Source: Crossaster papposus
Lineage: Eukaryota > Echinodermata > Asteroidea > Velatida > Solasteridae
Length of the DNA: 64,000 bases
Direction of reading: 5' to 3'
Assembly: GCA_037893245.1 (NCBI GenBank)
Contig: JBAIAA010001105.1
Location: 186,001 to 250,000, forward strand
Part shown: positions 35,873 through 47,191 of the stretch, piece by piece
How the letters are laid out: every line of letters starts with the position of its first letter
Position numbering within the stretch: position 1 is the first letter of the stretch
Made by a program: the position numbers and the translations under genes
Notes under the pieces: generated by a model
Seen by the model: the letters and a program-made list of their open reading frames with translations, nothing else
Database searches by the model: none
What the model was told of the DNA's origin: nothing

Positions 35873-37420
35873 TGATCAATACTATAAAGAAGGAAAAATG
35901 CGCCATCTTGCCCCTGGGCGCCGCCATCTTGGAACACAGGGCCGCGCCATCTTGGCGCATAAGCGGCGCCGTGTTAGAAAGACGCGGCGCTTTTGGTCGG
36001 GCGACTCGTTGCCGTGCGTGTGTGCCGCCGGCGTCGGTGCGGCGGGGTGCCAGATCCTTCGCGACGAGGAATCCCCGGGGGAATAAGATTTTGTTTTTAA
36101 ATCATATTCGTCCGTGGTGAGATTTAGGAGAAACAGACGTTACTGATAAACTGTAGTCGCTTTTCGATTGCCTGTTGATGTGTGTGAGCCTTTTGGCGTA
36201 AACTATTGCATTATTTTTGCATTATCCTTGCCGGAGTTCGGGCCGAAGCCTTCCCGAAATCGTATCCCGTTGCTCGGTTGCCGAATTGTTGGCTGTTAGC
36301 GATTGGGTGGCAGCTATTGCGTTACACAAAGCCTTCGCGGAGTTTCCTGGAAACACATTACCAGTTGAGCGCCAGCTTCGTTTTTGGCTTCGAATTCCGT
36401 GCGCGCCGACCACTTTGAGGTCACAGGTCTGGAACGTTAAACAAATGATTTATTCCTTTCGTGTTGCCTTTAGGGCAAATTTCTTTCCTTCACATTGTCG
36501 ATACTCAAATATTACAACATTATCTCTCTAAAAACACTCCGAAACATATCGCTCTTGCCTCAATTTTAACTTTGATCGTGCAACAATGTCGCGAAATTGT
36601 AGTTTTGAAACGTAAAAAAAATGATATATTCCTTTCGTTGTACCCTATGGGCAAATTTCTTCCTTTGACATTGTCAATACTTAAATATTACAACATTATC
36701 TCTCTAAAAACACTCCGAAACATATCGCTATTGCCTCAATTTAAACTTTGATCGTGCAAAAATGTCGCGAAATTGTATGGCGATCGTGGATACGAATATT
36801 CAATTTAGAAACGTGAGCTCGAAATTTTCTCAGTTTGTTTGTCATACCATGGAGAAATAAGTCACAGGGAGTTTGAACGGCCCGCTAATCCCCCACAGGG
36901 TATTCACTGACCAATTAGCGACCCTGGATGACCAGTGGTAAAGGCATGGAGGCCTTCTCACGATTTACGACCGCGATAAGATCTCTCACATCTCAGGGTT
37001 TGGTACCGCTCGCCACCACTTACTGGAGAAACGAATTGCTCGTGCGGTCAATAGTTAATAGTTCACTATCAAGCAAACGAACCAGTTTTTGCATGCGCAG
37101 TAGCTCTCTGTCGTCGAAACACGTGAGCCATTGTGGAAAGTCGATGCGCCTTGAAAAACTGAATCTGCCGATATTGTTTTTGTCGAAATCCGACATTCTG
37201 ATGGCAAGTTACGTTTGTTATCCTTTTAAAATATGAACGGTACAATCATGGAAATATGGTAGCATATTTTCAGATTTTGACGACTTAAGGCAGAGTTTGG
37301 CCGGCCAGAAATGGAAGGGTTTGCTCGTTGAGGCTTTTGTCTGCCCATTCGTGTATCACTCAACGGTGTGCGACGTGTTGCGTTTTAACTTTTTTTTTAA
37401 ACTTACGTACTATTTTGATA

Positions 37421-37464
37421 TGCGCCTGCGCACTAGCGTGAGTACGCGCTAGTGCGCAGGCGCA
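37421..37464. repeat. Perfect 18-bp stem hairpin, GC-rich
   Basis: TGCGCCTGCGCACTAGCG and its exact complement are separated by 8 bases. Confidence 0.9.
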
Positions 37465-37482
37465 CATCTTCCCGAATTCGTG

Positions 37483-37670
37483 TATACCCAGCACGATATG
37501 TGGCAGAGGGGTACCCCCCTCTTATCCCTATACTTTATACGCACTCAACACTAGTGTAACCTAACCCATCCCCCCCTTGAAACCTGAAAGGAATTCCTGA
37601 GATTCCGGGAACACAATGGTCAACACAAAAGAGGGAAGGTTTTCTCTGCCACATATCGTGCTTCATAATG
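37483..37670. mobile_element. hAT-like MITE, copy 4
   Basis: Same family as 14296-14480, ends containing AGCACGATATGTGGCAGAG and its complement. Flanks AATTCGTG and TATTCGTG agree in 7 of 8 bases. Nested inside the 36848-37788 element, itself inside a Helitron, itself in a pseudogene intron. Confidence 0.8.
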
Positions 37671-37894
37671 TATTCGTGTGGCTGCGGTCGCGAGATTTCC
37701 CGCCCATTGTTGTTTAACGACCGCGGTACCAGAGCCTAAACGTTTGATCCAAAGGTCGTTGTAACTCCCTGTGTCTTATTTCTCCATGGTCATACAATCC
37801 ATTATATTTTTAGAACGTCAACAAGGTGTATATATAAGTTACGATTCCACCCAGCTAGCGGGTGCCGCGCAAAGAGCGGCATCCCGCTAGTCTA

Positions 37895-39562
37895 TCTATA
37901 CTATAAAAGATGACAAATGCGCCATCTTGTCCCAGGGCGCCGCCATCTTGGAACACAGGGCCGCGCCATCTTGGCGCATGGTTGGCGCCATGTTGGCTTT
38001 TGGTCGGGCGACTCGTCGCCGCGCGTGTGTGCCGCCGGCGTCGGTGCGGCGGGGTGCCGGATCGTTCGCGACGGGGAATCCCCCGGGGAATAAGATTTGA
38101 AAAAAAATCGTATTCGTCCGAAGTGAGATTTAAAAGAAACGGACGTTACCGATAAACGCGTAATCGCTTTTCGATTGCCTGTCGATGTCTGTGGGCCTTT
38201 TTGCTTGAACTATTGCGTTATTTTTGCATTGTCCTTGCCCGGAGTTCGGGCCGAAGCCTTCCCGAAATCGTACTACCGTAACTCGGTTACCAAATTGTTG
38301 GCTGTTTGCGATTAAGCGGCGGCTACATGCGTTACACGAAGCCTTCGCAAATTAATTGTATCCGCCTTGCTTGCGCGGTGGCCGAGTTGGCCCCGTCACG
38401 TGTTATTTGAGCTTTATACTCCCTTGGTTATTGCGGAGTTTGAGCGCCAGCTTCGTTTTCGGCTTCGAATTTCGGGCGCGTCGACCACATTGCAGTCACA
38501 GGCTTGGAACGTTAAAAAATGATTTATTCCTTTCGTGTTGCCTTTTGGGCAAATTTCGTTGCTTCACATTGTCGATACTTAAATATTACAACATTATCTG
38601 TCTCAAAACACTCAGATGGCCGGCCTGTTGGATTTTTTAATCAGGATTTTCACGATGATGTAAACTCAGAAATCCCGAAGTGGTTCGTATTGTTTCCCGT
38701 ACGATTCCTGTTAAAAAATCACGAGACGCAGGCAGCATGCAAGCGAAGATGGACTGCCTATTGAGTATTATTAGTTCGGAAGTCAGGAAGTATTTTTACA
38801 AATATTGTCCATGGTATTCTACGGAGCCCCTAAAGGGACATATGACGAATACAAATCACCGTTACGAAATAATTTGAGTTTTTTATTTCGTGCACTCAAA
38901 ATAACTTATTTCGTGAGCTCGAAATGTTTTCGTGGACACGAAATGACTTCGTGCGCTCCCAAAAAATCTGTTCGTGAGCTCGAAATAATTTCGTGCGCTC
39001 GAAATAATTTCTAGCTGGTACTCTACTCGCTAAGTTTCGCGGTTTGTTTGTCATCGCTATTGCCTCAATGTTACCTTTGATCGTGCAAAAATGTCGCGAA
39101 ATTGTATGGCGATCGTGGATATGAATATGCAATTTAGAAACGTGACTACGTTTCGGCTTCGGCTTTGCCTCCGAATTCCTGCGCGTCGACCATTTTGTAG
39201 TCACAGTTTTGGAACGTAAAAACAATGATTTATTCCTTTCGTGTTGCCTTCTGGGCAAATTTCTTTCTTTCACATTGTCAATACTTAAATATTACAACAT
39301 TATCTCTCTAAAAACACTCCTAAAATATATCGCTATTGCCTCAATTTTAACTTTGATCGTGCGAAAATGTCGCGAAATTGTATGGGGACATAGTTTTATG
39401 ACGAATACGTGCGCTAAAAAAAAACATTTTTCGTGAGCTCGAAATTGTCTCGGTTTGTTTGTTATACAATCCATTATGTTTTCAGGACGTCAACAAGGTG
39501 TATCTATAAGTTACGATTCCACCCAGCTAGCGGGTGCCGCGCGAAGCGCGGCATCCCGCCAG
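37895..39562 (+). mobile_element. Non-autonomous Helitron, unit 4
   Basis: Starts TCTATACTATAAAAGATG after an A and ends CCAG (a changed CTAG) followed by T. The hairpin is GCGGGTGCCGCGC-gaa-GCGCGGCATCCCGC. Most similar to unit 1. The right flank (gatacacttatgcatgaatggcagg) is the intron side of exon 2 of gene 1, matching 54818 onward of gene 2. Confidence 0.82.
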
Positions 39563-39759
39563 TTCAGATACACTTATGCATGAATGGCAGGGGTTGAAAG
39601 AAATTAAATATTTACCGGCTGCTAGGGCTAGTATTGATGTTAACATGGCAATACTATTGGAAAAAGAAGCGATGATCATAGAGACTCCAAGCATAAAACC
39701 GCTGACCGTCACCACAGTGTGAGTACCAAACATGACCTCAAGTGGCCTGGCAAGGAGAC

Positions 39760-40350
39760 CTATATTAAAATACAGGATATTGCATCAAAGGCTACACCAG
39801 AAGGAAGTCAATGAACCAAACTACAAAAACAGCATTCAATTTCTTGGCTTCCAGCATTTATGAATACAAAACCTCAAAACAGCTCTGTGTCACTATAATA
39901 GTGTATGCATGTAACACAACTTGGTGGGTATAGATATGGGTCAAGGATGATTCCAATTTTCAGATTGATCTGGATCCAGATCAGGAATCTGGATCACTTT
40001 GAATGTTGGTTCTTTTATTAAAGATATGACTTTTTTTAGGTTGGGATGGAGGTCTGAGCTCTACCGAGTTCCCTTTTTCTAGTTATTTTATTTATTTAAT
40101 CATGCTCTATGGTTTAATTGTACACCACCTCCTATTTAATGTATGAAAGTAACGCAATAATTTTTCCAGTGTTTTGCCCGCACTGTTTTGTGTACAAACT
40201 TTACCCGGGGGTGTTCAGTCAAGTTCCAAAGTGTGAAAATACACTTTGGACGGCATTCTTTGTTAATGGCCGGCATCCATGCTAATATATGTTGTTCATG
40301 GGATCAGGAAGACGATTAGGGTGGATGCCACGCATGTTTTTGAATTTTAA
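39760..40350. other. Gene 1 intron 1 joined to 5' flank, exon 1 deleted
   Basis: 39760-40110 matches intron 1 of gene 2 (55014-55350). From about 40210 the sequence matches the 5' flank (compare 606-720). What lies between in gene 2, including exon 1, is absent. No gene. Confidence 0.75.
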
Positions 40351-41297
40351 AGAGAAACTCCACCCATAGTTTATAATTGCATAATGTTAAAGAGTGTCAA
40401 TTGCCATTGTGACTTGATTTTTTTATTTCATTTTTATCGGTTTCGGTAATCATATAAAATAGAGATTTTCTCGCACTGCGCTTACCGTCATGCGATCCTC
40501 CGAGATATTGTGACGTAGTGTCTGCACCATCAGTAAGCGAAGCCCGATCGATAGCGGCCCTGCTCGCGCAAGGAATGCAAGTGAACCCTTTGTGTACGGC
40601 ATAGTGTATACACAATGTGTATTGTACATGTGAAAGTGGGCTCAAAATCATACGGAGAAGGACCTGATGCCATAATTACTAGCTCACAGATTTTCTATTC
40701 TTCTCAGAAAAGACCAAAATAAACGATAGTTTGTGGCGCGTCAATTCGATATGCTGCACAGAAATGCAATACATGTACTCGCAATAGTCGGGCGCCGTAC
40801 AACATACATCTGCATATTGTAGTTGGCCGCGTCAAGGTGGGATACCAGTGCGAACAACAGGCAATAAAGCTATACCCAGCACGATATGTGGCAGAGGGGT
40901 ACCCCCCTCTTATCTCTATACTTTATACACACTCAACACTATTGTAACCTAACCCATCCATCCCCCTTGAAACCTAAAAGGAATTCCTGAGATTCCGGGA
41001 ACACAATGGTGAACACAAAAGAGGGGGGGGGGGGTTTCTCTGCCACATATCGTGCTTTATATGAAAAAAGCGATGTGCATTGAGGTGCAGACACTGCGTC
41101 ATAATTTCCCGGGCGAGGCGGGAAATTTGAACAATATGGCCGCGCCCTTGTATACTCCTAAATGACAAGAAATCGTGAATATAATAAGCGCGTGTGTCGT
41201 TCTCGATAACAAATCAAAACAAATTCTCTGCGGAGTCAGTATGTTACCATATATTCTTTTAGACTAGGTAAACTATTATTCAGTCTGGAATTTCCCT
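40351..41297. mobile_element. 947-bp TTAA-flanked element
   Basis: The flank word 'attttaagg' present in the other copies (near 717 and 11920) is split. TTAA stands on both sides, and the ends are AGAGAAACTCC and the complement AGGGAAATTCC. It carries a hAT-like MITE at 40871-41063. No ORF recognised. Confidence 0.7.
40871..41063. mobile_element. hAT-like MITE, copy 5
   Basis: Same family and orientation as copy 4. Flanks AATAAAGC and AAAAAAGC agree in 7 of 8 bases. Confidence 0.75.
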
Positions 41298-42299
41298 TTA
41301 AGGGAATTTTGAGGTCAAAAAGTCAAATAAGGCCAACAATCTGTATTTTCAAAGATTGTACAAATTTTGACCGCAAATGATAGATCTTTCCATACAAATT
41401 ATTGTTAACTTCATGTTGATACATCAAACCTATGAAATTAACGAATAAACTTTCATATTGTACACAAATATATATCAAAATGAAACTTAAAATTGTGATT
41501 TCTCAAAAAGTGCATATCTTAAGAATAACGAAGTTGTTTGCACTCCATATCTCAAGAGTGCATACATTTGGTTCAAACAACTTTTTTTTCCAAGGTAAAA
41601 ATGCAAACGGAGTCCACTTTCAGGCTCTATAGATCGTGTATGTTGACCTCGAGAAAGTACGAGACTTTACGAGAAACTGAACTTTCGGGCACATCGAATT
41701 CAACGTGTAAAGCAAGTAGTTTTCTTTAATTAATTTGTTTTGGCGTTGCTCTCTTTATTAAAAGGTATAAATGAAAACTTTAAGAAAATAAAAATTGTCA
41801 GTTAAATTTACAAATTGTTCTCTGCTTCACGCGCGAGTCTTTCTAAAGCGTACCCCACATGTAGTATTATGTGTCTATTACGTACGCACATGTCAGCGCT
41901 AGAGTATGCAGTACTGGGATTTGGGGGGTTTGGCTTTCTCTTCCAAACAATGAGCCAATCACATTGCAACCTATACGCTCATGTAAAACATGACCATCGT
42001 GCGATATCATTGGCCTGCACCAACTTTTGTAACAATTTGTCATTTGTGACTGATTTTACAGGTATTTTACTGTATTTGTATTCAAAATTAAATTCGCATA
42101 ATAAAAATCACAGAAACCACAGAAACTGGCAATTATTAACAATTGTTGCAATGTTTTTGTGTTAAATTTTACGTATTATTATTATTTTACTATTACGTAT
42201 TGAGCACAAACATATCCATCGTGCGATATCATACGCCAACTTTTGTAACAATTTGTAATTTGTAACTGATTTTACCGGTAATTTACACTATTTTTAGTC
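41298..42299 (-). other. 5' flank of the deleted gene 1 first exon
   Basis: Matches 720-1500 and 17640-18430 with scattered changes and a few deletions, then continues into the distal flank shared with gene 2 (61140-61420). No gene. It ends where the LINE begins. Confidence 0.7.
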
Positions 42300-43142
42300 T
42301 AAATCTGGATCTGGATCAATATTTTCAACGCTCTTACTAGAGCCAAACGAGAAGACTAAGTGTGCGCGGTATAGTTTTTAGTTGCTTCTAAGGTGAGATA
42401 TGACGGCTCCTTTAAAGGTCTTATTGTCCGTGATGGCTATGACGTCTGGTGGCAATGTGTTCCAGTCTTTTACTGTTCTGGGGAAATGTGAGTATTTGAA
42501 GCAGTCTTTGTTTGCGGAGAACAGTCGGTAGGCCTTGCTGCTATTGTGTCTGGATTGGCGTGTGACCGGCTGTATAAGAACTTTCCTGCCGGGACGGCAG
42601 CCTGACCATGGTGGATTTTGTGGAGCATTGAGATTCGTGCCACTTTCCGTCTGCTTTCCAAGGTGTCCCACTGTAGAGATAATAGCATAGTTGTAACACT
42701 GCTTGTGCGGTTGTAGTCCCTGCAGACAAAGCGGGCTGCTCTTCTCTGTATTATCTCAATATTGTCTTTTTGTTCCTGTGTGTAGGGATCCCAAATGATT
42801 GCTGAGTACTATAGAAGCGGTGGACTTGAGATCCTGAGGGCAGCAATGTAGGTTGCGTCTAATAAAGCCAATGGCTCTGTTTGCTTTGGCAGAGATGGAT
42901 TTGATATGGTTGCCCTATTTAAGGTCATTGGTTATCTTAACCCCCAAGTATGATTGTGGTGTTGTATCTTGTAGTGTTATGCCACCTAGAGTGTAATTGA
43001 ACTGTTTGGCTAATCTGGCATGTGAGAGGCGGAGGACAAAGCATTTGGAAGCATTAAATCTCATCTGCCACATGTCCTGCCACTTGGAGAGAGTCAAGGT
43101 CCAGCTGGAGCTTGGAAGAGTCTGACTGGTCTTTGATGGTCT

Positions 43143-43357
43143 AGCCGCGTTCGCATTGGACTTAATATTGTCAAATGTTACGGTACGTGATTTTCAAAGT
43201 TCACGGTGGTAACTCCTCCGCTAGAAGCTTGGGCCTGTAGGTTTTACTGTTGCGGAGGGTAAAATGGACAATTTGACAATGTTACCGCCTGTCCGCATTG
43301 GATTTAATTAAAGTTCTCTGTAGGTTTTACCAAAAAAAGTCCAATGCGAACGCGGTT
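43143..43357. mobile_element. MITE in LINE, ends GCGTTCGCATTGGACTT
   Basis: Left end AGCCGCGTTCGCATTGGACT and right end AGTCCAATGCGAACGCGGTT are inverted. It interrupts the RT just after the FADD motif. It resembles the TIR of the MITE at 51636-52117 (GTCCGCACTGGACTTAAT). Confidence 0.7.
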
Positions 43358-43516
43358 CAAGACACAATCATCAGCAAACAGTCGTACGGTGGAGTTGATG
43401 TTATCTGGCAAGTCGTTGATGTAAAGTAAAAAGAGTAGAGGGCCCAGCACCGTCCCTTGTGGCACCCCGGATTTGACGTGAGTCCATTCAGAGCACTCAC
43501 CGTTGATGACAACCAG

Positions 43517-44359
43517 GGCCCATATTCATAAAAGCCTGCTAAGCCTAGTTGGCAAATAAAATGGCATTTAGCTGCTTACTAAGCCTAGTTGGCAACTAGT
43601 TGCTATTCATAAAAGCAAACTAGTGTTGGCAACATTCTTAGTTGGTAGCTAAATTTAGCGGAGAACAAGAGCACCTCTAACTCCCTAATTGCCAACTAGA
43701 GTAAGGCCTACATGCTTCTAATCATTCCCTCACTGATCACGGACCTGACAAAATGGCACGGCGAATCATGGAATTGGTAGAACTTTGTCGTGCTAGACTC
43801 GAGAACGGATATTTCGTGACAGAAGGAATCCATTGGACTTTTTCAGTGATATACAGTTACAACAGCAATTTGTGATCGGATGAACACTGAAAAGGCAACT
43901 ATCAATTATTAATTGTGTAGATTTGTATTATAGTGCTTTATTTACTTCTTTCTCGTGTAGTTGCCTCAAAGAAATAACCGAAATGTATTTCCTTCGGTTT
44001 GAGAAAATGAAAAACATATTGAAAAAACAATGAAAAACAATGTATTATTGGCCTATACGTTTCAACGTAGATATTTCATTGCATGCAGTATAGGGCTTAT
44101 ACAACAGTCGGTATGTAGGACCATTCTATCATTCTACTGTATCTATTGTTATTGCATTACGGAAAAAAACATTACGCCCAAAACACCTAATTTAGCAGTT
44201 AACTGTATTTTCCTAGCTGGCAACTAGTTAGCAGGGTTCTTAGCGAGGTTTTATGAATAACAATTTAGTTGCCTGTTAGTAAGTTGGTAACCAAGCATTT
44301 TAGCATCCAACTAGGGTCTAGTTGCCAGCTAACTTAGCAGGCTTTTATGAATATGGGCC
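43517..44359. mobile_element. Harbinger-like MITE in LINE, CAG duplication
   Basis: Ends GGCCCATATTCATAAAAGCC and its complement; CAG repeats at 43514-43516 and 44360-44362. CWG is a known Harbinger target. Subterminal words CTAGTTGGCAACTAG recur. Confidence 0.82.
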
Positions 44360-44510
44360 CAGTTGTTTTCTTTGAGTGAGAAAATTGGAGATCCAATTGA
44401 AGGTATTACTGTTGATTCCATAGCTGTTGATTTTATGAAGAAGACGCTTGTGCGGTACGTTATTAAACGCCTTGGAGAAATCCATGATCACCATGTCGGT
44501 TTGGCTTCTG

Positions 44511-45157
44511 GGCCGATATTCATAAAAGCCTGCTAACTTAGCAGCCAACTAGGCCTTCGCAGCCGGCTAAATCTGTAGTTTTCTGCTCCGGGATTACCAA
44601 CTAATTTTGTACTCATAAAACCTTGCTAAGAATATTGCAAGCTGGTTGGCAGCTAGATATTTTAAGCACGCAGCTAGGACATTAGGCAGTTCGTCAAACC
44701 CCAAAACTGGAAAAAGTGAATTTGCATTTCAATAGAGTATAATATGGTGATGTTTTGAATGGCTCAAATGACTTTTTGGAACAGCAGTAAATCTGGGCCG
44801 ATATTCATAAAAACCTGCTAAATTAGCAGCCAACTAGGTTTTAGCAGCCCTCTAAATCAGTAGTTTGCTGCTCCGTGGTTACCAACTAATTTTGTATTCA
44901 TAAAACCTTGCTAAGAATGTTACCAGCTCGACAGCTAGATATTTTTAAGCACGCAGCTGCATGGACATCAGGCAAGTTGACAGCTAGTGACTTAGAGACA
45001 CCCCAGATCAACTCTAATGTTAGCAGTTTACTTAGCAACCAACTAAACTCAGCAAAGTTTTATGAATACCACTTAGTTTCCAACTAGGCTTAGCTGTCAA
45101 CTAGCGGTCATTTTAGCAGCCAACTATAGGCTTAGCAGGCTTTTATGAATATCGGCC
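44511..45157. mobile_element. Harbinger-like MITE pair in LINE, CTG duplication
   Basis: Outer ends GGCCGATATTCATAAAAGCC and complement are flanked by CTG (44508-44510 and 45158-45160). A second left end, also preceded by CTG, starts at 44796. The stretch is therefore two copies of the family, one incomplete. Confidence 0.78.
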
Positions 45158-46189
45158 CTGGTGTCCAATGACTTCCCGAAGTCGTGAATCGTCTGAATGA
45201 GCTGTGTTTCGCATGAGTGCTGAGCACAAAATCCGTGTTGATTATCAGTTAAGATCTTCTGATGATTCAGATGCTTCATGATATTACTATGGAGGATGTG
45301 CTCTAGCAGCTTACAGCACACTGAAGTAAGAGATACAGGGCGGTAGTTGCTCGCTGTAGCCTTGTCTCCCTTTTTGAAGATGGGGGAAATGTTGGCTGTA
45401 AGCCAGTCTGCCGGGACGATTCCTGTGCGCAAGGATGTGTTGAAAATCACCGTCAATGCCAGAGCCGATTCCTCTGCAGCAAGCTTCAATATTTTGGAAG
45501 AAATCCCATCTGGTCCAGATGCTTTATTTTTATTCAATCCCCTGATTAGTTTGAGTACACCTTCAGACTCAATTGAAATAGTCGGTATTAAAGGAAACTT
45601 ACGTCCAGTTGGGATGTTCAAAAAAAATTCATCAGTGAAAACTGATTGAAATTGATGGTTCAGGATTTCAGCTTTCTTGTTGTTCTCTGAAAAGAGTTGA
45701 CCATTGACCTCAAGGCCGGTATACCTGAAGTATCAGTCTTCATCCTCTTGATGAAGCTCCAGAACTGTGTAGCTGAGGATAGGCAGGTGGATCTCACATA
45801 CTTTCAGTAGGATGCTCTTGTTTCCTTCTGTGCTAGTTTTCTAAAGCTCATGAATTTATCCCAGTCATTAGGATTGCCAGATGTTTTAGCTTTGTTGTAG
45901 GTACGCTGTTTTTGTCTTAACCTACGCCTGACGGAGTGAGTAATCCAAGGCGTACGATTCTTCTCCATTGCCTCTGTAATGCCATCTTTGAATTGGAGCC
46001 ATAACTTCTCGACCGACTTCGATGAGTTATCCACAGATGTAAGTCTGTCACTTATGCCTTTCAGGTCACTGTTGAGGTTCTTTTTATCTGCCTTGTAGTA
46101 GATTAATATTTTTCTTGGCTTTTGTATGTTGAGTTTTGGTTTGGTAGACATATCAATTAGCGGAATTCCGTCGTGGTCGCTGATGCCTG

Positions 46190-46429
46190 GGGCCAATTTC
46201 ATAGAGCTGCTAAGCAAAAAAAATTGCTTAGCACAAAAAGGTCTTGCTCATTAAAAACAGGTTACCAGCCAAAATTATACGTGTTTTTCATGCTAAGCAA
46301 AAAACAGCCGATTATCAATCCAGAACAATAAAGATCAGGTGAAAAATTGGTCTGTAACCTTGTTTTTGCCAAGGACAAATTGTCATGCTAAGCAAATGTT
46401 TGTGCTTAGCAGCTCTATGAAATTGGCCC
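46190..46429. mobile_element. Harbinger-like 240-bp MITE in LINE, CTG duplication
   Basis: Ends GGGCCAATTTCATAGAGCTG and its complement are followed by CTAAGCA; CTG lies at 46187-46189 and 46430-46432. It falls between the endonuclease and RT parts. Confidence 0.82.
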
Positions 46430-47191
46430 CTGGTCTCACTACCACTTGATTCACAGGGTGTTGTTAGAAGTGAAGAAGAGATAAAGAATCCTGTTCTTCC
46501 CCGTTGGTTCCTTTACAAGTTGTTGGAGGCCAAATTCATCAGCGATGTCCAGAAGTTGTCTAGAGATGAAAGGTCTTTTACATCCTTGCTTGATCGAGTT
46601 GGATTCCCATGAAATGTCACCCAAATTGAAGTCTTCACCTAGGCAAACGATGGTACCATCCACCTTGGTTTTGGAGAGGGATTCTCTAAGCTTCTCTAGA
46701 TATTGTTTGTCTTTATTGTCAGGTGTTCTGTAAAAGGACCCAATGAGAATAGATTTGCATCCTACAAGTTGGAGTTTGACCCAGATTATCACATTTTCCG
46801 TGTCGAGGTCTACTTGGTGAGTACCAATCAGATCGTTGCGCAAAGCGATGAACACACCCCCGACTGATGTTTTCTTGGTAACTCTATCCTTACGGAAAGC
46901 AGTGAAGTTACTTGGAAAGACTTCACTGCTGAAAACGCTGTCGCCTAACCATGACTCTGTTCCCATAACAACATGTGGTCGGTGATTGTCAATACAAGTA
47001 GCATGCGATTTCAAAGTTCAATCGTGACCTATATGCGCGAGACGTAGGCCCACAACGGTCTATTCCCGCTTTGTACAACGCGGCAACTTGCTTGCCGTGG
47101 CAAATTTGTATCGGCCATCTTTCCAAAATGAACTTCTCGTGGCATCTTCTTCGAAGCGCACATGATTGTGAATCGCCCGTAATCAAGCCGT

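Larger units (their letters stand above)
36848..37788. mobile_element. 941-bp TIR element inserted in Helitron unit 3
   Basis: The Helitron word 'gtcatacaatcc' is split and GTCATAC is duplicated on both sides. The ends are inverted: CATGGAGAAATAAGTCACAG on the left, and the complement of the right end differs at one base (A for T). It contains the hairpin at 37421-37464 and a hAT-like MITE at 37483-37670. No transposase. Confidence 0.82.
35876..37890 (+). mobile_element. Non-autonomous Helitron, unit 3
   Basis: Starts TCAATACTATAAAGAAGG after an A (a changed TC end) and ends CTAG at 37887-37890 behind a GC hairpin (GCGGGTGCCGCGC-aaa-GAGCGGCATCCCGC). Interrupted by the 36848-37788 element. 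Confidence 0.78.
18849..39759 (-). pseudogene. SLC16-like transporter gene 1, broken
   Basis: Exon 2 (39759-39616, 144 bases), exon 3 (20249-19389, 861 bases) and exon 4 (18970-18849, 122 bases, stop TAG) keep the splice sites and lengths of gene 2. Two lesions are visible. Exon 3 has a TGA at 20146-20148 where genes 2 and 3 read TCA (serine in GASVG). Exon 1 is missing: intron 1 sequence homologous to gene 2 runs to about 40110, and 5'-flank sequence resumes at about 40210, so the part with exon 1 is deleted. The rest of exon 3 is open, including YGWRG and the TM7-TM11 region, which suggests recent decay. Intron 2 has grown to about 19.4 kb through insertions. An unusual transcript using another first exon cannot be excluded. 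Confidence 0.85.
42300..47010 (-). pseudogene. LINE retrotransposon (jockey superfamily, CR1/L2-like), broken
   Basis: A 5'-truncated non-LTR element read right to left. The AP endonuclease part lies at 47014-46451 (TESWLGD, then DFNLGDISW). A linker follows at 46180-45640. The reverse transcriptase begins at about 45620 (NKASGPDGI, NYRPVSLTS), continues at 44510-44360 (IMDFSKAF) and at 43516-43360 ([18 protein letters not shown]). The C-terminal part (QSYLGVKI, DWNTLPP) ends near 42378. Four MITEs interrupt it at 46190-46429, 44511-45157, 43517-44359 and 43143-43357, and several reading-frame breaks exist, so it is dead. Left and right ends are approximate; no target duplication was found. 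The insertion removed or replaced about 240 bases that remain downstream of gene 3. Confidence 0.82.

Noticed and set aside
36928-37236. 102-codon ORF in the 941-bp TIR element
   Set aside because: No transposase motif; serine-rich chance ORF.
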